Below are positions 11,001-20,848 of a stretch of DNA of 64,000 nucleotides, one piece after another. The stretch comes from Adiantum capillus-veneris. Lineage: Eukaryota > Streptophyta > Polypodiopsida > Polypodiales > Pteridaceae. The first letter of the stretch is position 1. Every line of letters begins with the position of its first letter. The DNA is taken from the NCBI GenBank assembly GCA_014529385.2, contig CM043959.1:49545122-49609121 (forward strand), given 5' to 3'. The notes under the pieces are model-generated. The model made no database searches and was not told the origin of the DNA. It saw only the letters and a list, made by a program, of their open reading frames with translations. The position numbers and the translations under genes were made by a program.

Positions 11001-14000
11001 GCCTGTGGAGGATCACATAAGGACGGTGACTAAAATACAGGAAAGCATCACGAATGAAACACTCGAACATGCATACTGACAAATCATTCAAACACTTCTT
11101 TGGACCTCGACTCGAGAGCCAAGATCGGTTCGTCGTGATTGATCGAATCTGCAATGAAGTTAGCTTCACTAGATAAAGTATCAACTAAACCATCATCCTT
11201 ATGAACAATCACATCCTTATCATGCAAATCATCATGCTCGTGAATAATCACATCTTGATCATGCAAATCATCATGCTCGTGAATAATCACATCTTGATCA
11301 TGCAATTCATCATGCTTATCATTATCATGCAAATCATGCGTGTCGTGCTTTGGAGAAGACAAGACTGAGAGAGTCTCCTTCTCCCGATTCTTTTCAATCT
11401 GCTCCTGCACATTAGAAAATAGTAGGAACAACTCTTGCATGTGTTGGGCTCTTTGTTCGGCCGCCAAGCGCGCTTGCTCACACTCACCCTCAAAGGCTAA
11501 CCGGCTTTCTTCGCGCTGGCGAGCCAACTCTGTTTTTCTTTCTTGGTGCTCTCGATCCATTTCTGCTTTTCTCGCTTCGCGTTCACGATCAAATTCTACC
11601 TTTCTTTCTACTTTTCTTGCTTCGCGTTCTAACTTCCTGTCCATCATCATCTTGTCGAAAGCCTCCATAGGAGTTGGTGCAATCCTTGGTGTAGATTGGG
11701 AAGGGGGAGGGTCGGAAAAACCTCTTGGTGGGGAAAATTCTTCTTCGCCACTGCCATGCTCATCACCTCCATGCGAAGTATCCATTCCGCTTCGGGTGAT
11801 GACCATACACTGAAGTCTTGGGTTCTTAAGTTCACTAGGAACTTGGGTTCTTGTGGTTCTTGGGTTCTTGAGGTTCTTGAGTCCTTGAGGTTCTTGAGTT
11901 TTGGAGTCTTGAGGTTCTTGCGGTTCTTGAGGTTCTTCTTTAGCTTGCAATCTATGTTAGAGAAGGATCTTCTCTTACCCAAGCTCTTCTCTTTCCCGCG
12001 AGCGCACCCCTTGGCAGCCTTGCGCTCACACCAAGGTTGCTTTTTCCCACCTCACGTCGATTGGCCGGCCGCTAAGTGCACGGTCCGCTCTCAATGAGTG
12101 ACAAGGTTGTCCACGTTTGACGTACGGGACGTCCCGTACGTTCCGTACCGTACCGTACGACTCGTACGTTCCGTACATGAGTCGTCCGGGTTTTTTTTTT
12201 GTTTTGTTTTGTTTTTGGGTGGGGCGATTTTTGGTGTGGGAATGTTTTGCATCTCGAGTGCATTTGAACAAGAGCCCAATGGCTGCATTGGCTCAAACCA
12301 CCATGACCTATGTGCGACGAGGCTTGGGTAGCGGATCTACTATGGCCGCCACCACTTTGGAGATCATGATTCTTCTTTCTTCGGACATTGCCGTTTCCAA
12401 TGTCCATGGACAGATCTTTCATGTTCTAACTTGTAAGACTTAAGTTACAAGTATTTAGTACTAAGCAGTGTTAGAAAAAAGCCGGGGTCTAGTGTATTTT
12501 AACCGGTTGAAATTATAAAATCCCGGTTAGATTTTGAGCTTGCCTAAGAAAACCGGCAAATTTACACAAGTTTTAGTGTAATTACCGGCAAAAGCTTCAA
12601 ATTTTGACCTGAAAACTCAAGTTTTCCCTTATTTTGATCGGTTAGGAAAAATGTTTGTTTCTAGCCCTGGTACTAAGTACTAAGGTCGATGTCATGACTC
12701 ATATGATCTATCATGTGTAAGACGCATGATTTTTTTTTTGCATCGTACGTTACGTCACCGTACGTCTAATTTTTTTTAGTTCGATTAGTACCGCACGTCT
12801 TCGTACGTGTACCCGTCGTACGTGACCGTACGTGTCAACTATGATGAGTGAAAAGAGAAAGGGAGTTTGAACAAGCCCTTCTTTCTTGGGTTTCCTGTCA
12901 CTCTTCAAAAACACGATTAGGAATCGACACGCCCAAGAAGACTTGGGTTACGTGCGACCGCAACAAGCAAAAAATAATTCTTGTGGTTCTTTCTTTGAGT
13001 GATACAGAACACTGCCAAAGCTCTGATACCAATGTTAGGTGCAACGGAAGTGAATGTTGAACTTTGCTCAAGATGAGTGCTCCGAACTGTGCTCAAGGTT
13101 CTGTTTACTTACGGAAGGGAGAGCCTTCCGTTCCTTTAGTGAGAAAGTGCAAATGATCACAAACAAAGTGGATAAACACTGGGAATGAAGGTGTTGAGAT
13201 TGAGAGATAGAGAGAGAAGAATACGACACGAGAATGTTGTCAAACCCTCCTCCGAAGGCCCCACTCCCTATGGCGAGAGTGGTCTACTATTGATTGCACA
13301 AATCTCTACAGTGCTTTGGACTTGCTGACGATGTCGACGACGATGAGGATGACGACGAGATGGGCTGAAATCTGAAAACGCTAAGGGCTGAAATCTGCAA
13401 ATCTTTATCTGCTGAATTCTGACTCTATGTCGGTGACGACGGCGATGACGATGCGCTGAAAATGCAGATGCTGAAATTTGCGTTTTCCGGGCTGAAATTG
13501 TAAATGCTCGTTGATCCGACCGTGCGGCGAGAATCTGCTGCGGGAAGGTGAGATCTGCGAGGTTCGGGACTTCTTCTGTGGTCTAGGTACTGAAAATTGA
13601 AAACGCCGGTGCTCTTCTGGGTTCTGTCACGATGGAACTGCAAAACACTGGTCTGCTATGCTGCTCCAAAAACGCTAGGGCTGAATTGGAGGTCTGCTGC
13701 AAAAACGCTAGGCTTCTGCTGGTCCTGTTGTCGCTGGGCTGATCTGCAATGCAAAAACACCGGGCTTGGTGATGCTGAAAACATTGGGCTTTTGCTGATG
13801 AAAAACGCCAAGCTTGCTGTCGGGAGGATCTTGTTGAGAAGGTGCCGCTTCTGCCAGAAAGTGCTAGCGCTAGTTTGCTTATATAGTGACTTACTCAATT
13901 TGCCCTACCCAGTTCCCAACAAAACTCATTTAAAAATAATAAGTGAAAAATGGCTAAAATAGGGAAAATAGGTTTTCTGCACTGTAAAATGCTCCTAATG

Positions 14001-17000
14001 GAATCTGATGGTAATGCTGATGATCATGCTGTATGCAACCAGAGGATATGCATCTACTCTAGTCTCTAAGTGTCTGGACATGCACGGTCTGCGAATAGAC
14101 TCAGAAAAGTGCGAGAACACTTCCTAAGCTAGGCTGACTGAACCCTTGTCATGAAGTAGCTTGTCCACATACACATAGGGTTAGATGTGCACGTGGCACT
14201 GAGACACTGTCATGCAAACTTTTGTTCTTTTCGATAGAAATCCGCATACATCCGTGCTCATTCATAAGTAAATCGAGTTCATCGTACAATATGGCATGCC
14301 TATGAAAAGGGAACACATAAAGACGGTGACGAAAATACAAGAAACCGTCACGAATGAAACACTTGAACAATGCGTGCTGACTAATCATGCGAACACATAT
14401 ACTTCCTGAGTGATTTCCTTGGACCTCGGCTCGAGAGCCAAGATCGGTTTTTCATGACTGATTGTATCTGTAACGAGGTTAGCTTCATTAGAAAAAGCAT
14501 CAACTAAACCATCATCCTGATGAACAATCACGTCTCTATCATGCAAATCATCATCATTGTGAATAATCACATCTTTATCATGCAAATCATGTGTGTCATG
14601 CTGTGGAAAAGAAGAGATCAAGAGAGTCTCCTTCTCCTGTTTCTTTTCAATCTTCGCCTGCACATTAGAAATGAGAGATGCACATTAGAAATGAGAGATG
14701 CAGAATGAACAACTTTCTCCCCACGAATGACAATGGGAGAGTCACTTTTGGCATTGAAAGCGGCTGCACATTAGAAATGAGTGGTGAAGAATGAACAACC
14801 TCCTCACGACGAATGATGATGGGAGAGTCACTTTTGGCATTTAGAGTGAGAGTATTCTCCGCCCAATCAATGAGAGGGTTATGCTCACGAAACCATCTAA
14901 TGTCCAAAATCATATCACATCCTGAAAGAGGAGACACTACAAATTTTTGGTAGAAGGATGCTTGTTGAATAGTGAATAACACATCAAGGCACTCTCGTGT
15001 AATGAGAGAGTCCATACCGGGAGCGAAGCCCGACACCTCCAGAGGAGATGTCTTGCTAACCTCCAAGGGGGCTCTTTCGATAAGAGAGTCACCAATCACA
15101 TCATGCATACTACCAGAATCAAACAAGACCACCATGTGTTGACTATTCACATGACCATAACACTTCATGAGAGACTCATCAACGAGAGGATCATGAGAAA
15201 CTTGGGACTGTCACGTGACACATCCAACCCTATGTGTCCGTGGACAAGCTACATCATGATCAGGGTTCATTCAGTCCAGTCAAGTCTAGATTAGAAGTGA
15301 TCTGGCACTTTTGTGAGTCTATTCGTAGACCGTGCATACCAGTCACTTAGTGTAGATGCATATCCTCTAGTTGCACATAGCATGATCATCAGAATTCCCA
15401 TCAGAATCCATTAGAATCAGTTAGGGGAATTTTCCAGTGCATTTAGCCTATTTTCCCTATTTTTGGTATTTTTCACTTATTATTTTTAAGCGACTTTTTA
15501 ACAAAAGTAGGTAGGGCAATTTTGCTAAGTTTGTATATAAGCAAACCCAAGTTAGCACTCAATGGTAGAAGAGGCAGCAGGAGCACCGCTCAACAGGCAC
15601 CTTCTCAGCAGGACCCCAAAGGCTTCTAGCGTTTTTGCTCCACAGCAACTTGGCTAGCGTTTTTGGACAAGACACAGCAGATCAGCCAGCGTTTTGCCCT
15701 TGCAGATCCCTGGCGACAAGACCACAGCAGATCAGCCTAGCGTTTTTGCATTTGCAGAACCTTGGCGACAGAAACACCATTTTCAGCCCGAGCGTTTTTG
15801 CATCTGCTAGCAACCTCAGCGTTTTGCAGATCTATCGCGACAGAATCAGCCCTAGGACCAGCGTTTTCAGTTTTCAGCAGTTAGACTTTGCAGATTAAGT
15901 CCCGAACCTCGCAAATCTCACCTTCCCGCAACAGTTCCTCGCCGCACGGTCAGTTTCCGCAAGGTTTACAGTTTCAGCCCGGAAAACGCAGTCGTCATCG
16001 ACATCGTCACCGACATAGAGTCAGAATTCAGCAGATAAAAGATTAGCAAATTTCAACCCATAGCGTTTTTGGACAGCAATAGAAAGATTGCAGATTTCAG
16101 CCCTTAGGTCGACTTCGTCATCATCGACATAGCCTAGACTTGCATCAGTCACTTGCATTCATTTGTACCAGATTGTGCAATCAATAGTAGACCACTCTCG
16201 CCGACGAGAGTGGTGCCTTCGGAGGAGGGTTTTACAATGTCTCTGGTGTCGTATCTCTCTTCTCTCTCTATCTCTCAGTCTCATTCACTTACACGCACAG
16301 TGTCCATTCACTTTGTTTGTGATCATAGCATTCTCTCATTAAGAACGGAAGGCTCTACCTTCCATAAGAACCAAAAGGAACCTTGAGCACAGTTCGGAGC
16401 ACTCATCAAAGCGCAAACAATCATTCCGTTGCACCTAATAGGGACACACGAGTGTTCTCATTTATGGCATTAACAGAGGATGTGGGTTCTTTAGGTTCGT
16501 TGGATGGGTTCAGTACCAGTATCTCACTTTGAAAAGGAGGGGATGTCACGTGACACATCCAACCCTATGTGTCCGTGGACAAGCTACAGCATGATCAGGG
16601 TTCAGTCAGTCCAGTCAAGTCTAGATTAGAAGTACTTTTGTGAGTCTATTCGTAGACCGTGTATCCCCAGTCACTTAGCGTAGATGCATATCCTGTGGTT
16701 GCACACAACATGATCATCAGAGTTCCCATTAGAATCAGTTAGGGAAATTTTCTAGTGCATTTAGCCTATTTTCCCTATTTTTTGGTATTTTTCACTTATT
16801 ATTTTTAAGTGACTTTCAAACAAAAGTAGGTAGGTCAATTTTGCTAAGTTTGTATATAAGCAAACCCAAGTTAGCACTCAATGGCAAAAGAGGAAGCAGG
16901 AGCACCGCTCAACAGACACCTTCTCAGCACGACCCCAAAGGCTTCTAGCGTTTTTGCTCCACAGCAGCTTGGCTAGCGTTTTTGGACAAGACACAGCAGA

Positions 17001-20000
17001 TCAGCCAGCGTTTTGCCCTTGCAGATCCCTGGCGACAAGACCACAACAGATCAGCCTAGCGTTTTTGCATTTGCAGAACCTCGGCGACAAAAACACCATT
17101 TTCAGCCCTAGCGTTTTTGCATCTGCCAGCAACCTCAGCGTTTTGCAGATCTATCGCGACAGAATCAGCCCTAGGACCAGCGTTTTCAGTTTTCAGCAAT
17201 TAGACTTCGCAGATCAAGTCCCGAACCTTGCAGATCTCACCTTCCCGCAGCAGTTCCTCGCCGCACGGTCAGTTTCCGCAAGGTTTACAGTTTCAGCCTT
17301 GAAAACGCAGTCGTCATTGACATCGTCACCGACATAGAGTCAGAATTCAGCAGATAGAAGATTAGCAGCAGCCCATAGCGTTTTTGGACAGTAGTAGAAA
17401 GATTGCAGATTTCAGCCCTTAGGTCGACTTCGTCATCACCGTCGTCATCATCGACATAGCCTAGACTTGCATCAGTCACTTGCATTCATTTGTACCAGAT
17501 TGCGCAATCAATAGTAGACCACTCTCGCCAACGAGAGTGGGGCCTTCGGAGGAGGGTTTTACAATGTCTCTAGTGTCGTATCTCTCTTCTCTCTCTATCT
17601 CTCAGTCTCATTCACTTGCACGCACAATGTCCATTCACTTTGTTTGTGATCATAGCATTCTCTCATTAAGAACGGAAGGCTCTACCTTCCATAAGAACCA
17701 AAAGGAATCTTGAGCACAGTTCGGAGCACTCATCTTGAGCAAAGCGCAAACAATCATTCGGCTGCACCTAACAGGGACACACGAGTGTTCTCATTTATGG
17801 CATTAACAGAGGATGTGGGTTCTGTGGGTTCTTTAGGTTCGTTGGATGGGTTCTTAGGACATGTGCTCTTTATATGACCCTTGACGTGACATTGATAACA
17901 ACGACCTTCCTTAGAATAAACGACTAGTTCTTCTGCCGTTATGTATCCTCCTATGATTCCTTGTGCAAACACAATCCAAAAAAACTTCGTACATCATGTA
18001 CCATAGTGGGAATTGACCAATCTTGCACGACTTGGATCTTTGCGGGATCGATTTTCACTTGGTTGTGTGAGACTATATGGCCGAGATAGTGTATCTCAGT
18101 GAGGAAGAACTCACTCTTCTTTGCATTCATATGCAACTCATGCTTTCGCAATTCCTGAAACACTATGTCCAAGTGCTTCCGATGTTCCTCCTCAGTCTTT
18201 GAAAAGACGAGTATGTCATCAAAGAACACTCTTATGAAAGCTCGTTGTGGGCTGAAAATTCGATCCATCATTCGATTAGATGTGGCAGGAGCATTGGTCA
18301 AGCCAAATGGCATTACCAAAAATTCATAAAGTCCAAAAGTTGTGCGAAAGGCAGTCTTATGAACATCCTCAGGGGCTATGCGTATCTGATGATACCAGCC
18401 TTTTAAGTCAATGCGACTAAAGATGCTTGCTCACTGCAACTTATCAAGAATATTATCAATCCGGGGTATCGGAAAGCGATTCTTGATAGTGATCTTGTTT
18501 AGAGACCGATAATCTATGCACATTCGAAATGTGCCGTCTTTCTTTTGCACCAGTAGAACCGGAGAGCAGTAAGGCGAAGTACTTGGTCGTACTAGACCTT
18601 TTTCCAGAAGCTCGTTGACTTGCTTCAAAATTTCCTCTTGCTGAGCAAGACTAATCCAATAAGGGGGTAGGTTTGGGGGAGAGCTACCGGGTACGAGATC
18701 AATGCGATGATCTTTTGGACGTTCCGGAGGTAGCTTGTCTGGTAGAGTATCCGTGAAACAATCTTTATACTTTTCAAGAAATTGAAAACGTTTCCAAAAC
18801 CAGAGAGTGAACCCTCATTAGTTTTATCCTCTTTCACGTGTGAAAATCAAGTAAGCAGAAACGCACTTCTTTATTTCCTTCTTAATTGAGATATGGCTTA
18901 CAATAGGGAATAGCCAATCCCCTGCATCAACAAAAATTTAATGCTCTTGCCCTCATGCTCAAAAGCGAGGGTCTTTTCTACATAATTTGGGACCGGTTGC
19001 ATATGGTAATGCCATGGCATACCCAAGATGATATCACATCCCTCGATAGGTGCCATCAAAAAGCATTCGCGGTCCTTGTATTCACCAATCCGAAGATCGA
19101 GTTGTCCTTGTTGCATTGGTGATCAACCCCTTGAATGTCGATCTGAAAGTGACCGGAGTTCCAAGCTGAGCCGGTGTAAGGCCCAAGCGTTCTGCAGTTT
19201 CCAGTGAGATGAAGTTGTCCGTCAATCCAGGGTCGTAGAGGATCAACACCCTTTGGTTGTTCACAGATCCCTAGCCTTTAAGGAGCTGACGCTTCCCTTT
19301 CTCATTTTCTGTATTCCCGTGCACATTAGGAATGGAATTCAAGCTCATGTCGTTCCTATCGAACAGGGCAGTCGGGCTTCATATGTCCTTTTTCACCACA
19401 GTAGAAGCACCTTCCTTGTTCTTTGAAGGTCTGTACTTGGTTCGGCGTGAGATACTTAAGCGTTTTCCGATACCCTCTAGTTGGTCCTCTGGGGAACGCT
19501 TTTTGCCTTGGTTGCCATGGTCATCATAAACCGCTCTTTGTCTTGCACGGTATGTGCTATGTTCGATCCGTCTGGGGGTACTAGTGGAATGTAAATCCTC
19601 GGCAATGATGCCGACTCCATCATCCGTTGAAGGGTGTCGTATGGGTACACCTTCAAGCTCTTCCGAAGCGGTGGTTGAAGACCTGCTTCAAACTTTCGCA
19701 TCTTTTCCTTCGGAAATCTTCATAAAAGGCGTAACTTTCAAAAGAACCGACCGAAACTTGTCAATATAAGCCGTGACTTTCTCTTGTTCCTTCTGGGCGA
19801 GCCAGTCTCATTCCTTCCGAATGTCCTTCTCGAAATCAGGTGGAAGAAATTGTTCATAGAATTCAGCTTTGAATTGAGCGTAGGTTCTAGCTTGAGTACC
19901 TTCCAGAATTTTGGCTAGCTACCAGTTGCTCTCAGTCTCCTTGAGATGCATCCCAACATGACGCAACTCGGATTTTTCAGTGAAGTTTCCGTTGGCAAAA

Positions 20001-20782
20001 GCAACTTCAAACTGCTTGATGAAAGATAGTGCCTTGGAGATATCCTCCGTCCTGTGTAGTTATCAAACTTCACATCCTTGTCACCGGATTTGAAAATCTG
20101 CATCTTGCGGTGACGTCTGCGGTTATCCTGTCACAAGATAGGCACCACGTGCCAATAGAAAAGAACAGATTGAATAGACTTTTAGCATTTCAATAACAAA
20201 TGAATTGAGAGAGAGACGACACTTGACACGGAGTGGCAGAATTCCACCCCAGAGAGTATTTCCCCCAAACCTTGGCTCCCCTTTCTGTATTTCTTTATAT
20301 TGCATCAACACAGTATAAGCTGGTACTCCAGACTCTACACCTTCTCCAGGAAGCATGCCAGAGAATGAGCCCTTAGCACATATTTAAAGGCCCTTGGCCT
20401 ATGAAAAGCAGTTGTAACAGACTTGGACACTCCAAGTCAAGAATCAACCGCGATAGTACCAAATAACCACTTCAAAACAATTCACAGATCACAATAGATT
20501 TGCACTGGCCCGGCGGAGTTCCGTGCCTAGAGATATTGGCCCCAAAGACTGGCGCCCCTTTCGGTATTTCTTTTTATATTAATCAGATCAAAGTACAAGA
20601 GAGCGGCTAGGGTTTCACTCTCATACTCTGCGTCCAGATGCTCTGAGAAGTGAAGCCCTCACCACTTATTTAAAGGTTACAAGGGATGCCCAAAAGCAGA
20701 GCCCCAAAAGCTTCAAAATCAAAAGCCTTGAAAGCAAAAGCTCTTTTCCCTCTCTGACAGAGAGTTTCTGAAAGCAAAAGCA

Positions 20783-20848
<66 letters not shown>

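Larger units (their letters stand above)
4863..14198 (-). mobile_element. Element B: non-autonomous (LARD-like) LTR retrotransposon inside A
   Basis: The 3' LTR is split (4863-5459 plus 9729-10368), the 5' LTR is 13033-14198, and the reversed PBS (gctctgatacca) ends just before 13033. The 5-bp target duplication CTGAG is perfect (4858-4862 and 14199-14203). After subtracting element C (4.27 kb) and the hAT-like insert (0.74 kb) about 4.3 kb remains. The internal region encodes a His/Asp-repeat protein and a second conserved frame but no RT, RNase H or integrase, so mobility would have needed enzymes from elsewhere. Confidence 0.87.
3183..17960 (-). mobile_element. Element A: minus-strand LTR retrotransposon, interrupted and 5'-truncated
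   Basis: Its 3' LTR lies at the left (3183-4348), followed by the reversed polypurine tract (tcccctcctttttaaag, 4349-4365). Its internal parts are 4349-4862, 14199-15208 and 17774-17960. Element B is inserted at 4863 and element D at 15209; each is flanked by a 5-bp duplication, and removing them restores continuous sequence. On the minus strand it encodes CCHC finger, aspartic protease, then the His/Asp-repeat region, with no RT or integrase. The right end abuts element E without a 5' LTR or PBS, so the 5' part is lost. Confidence 0.8.

Noticed and set aside
12118..12180. CGTACG palindromes as a hairpin terminator, CRISPR-like or regulatory array
   Set aside because: They are mirrored at 12745-12832 and lie inside an element with an 8-bp target duplication, so subterminal transposon repeats explain them. 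CRISPR is not expected in a plant genome.
15209..16440. D LTR 1 as a simple solo LTR with GGGAC duplication
   Set aside because: The sequence right of it is a copied 71-bp flank followed by a PPT and another LTR, and the real host continues only after LTR 2.
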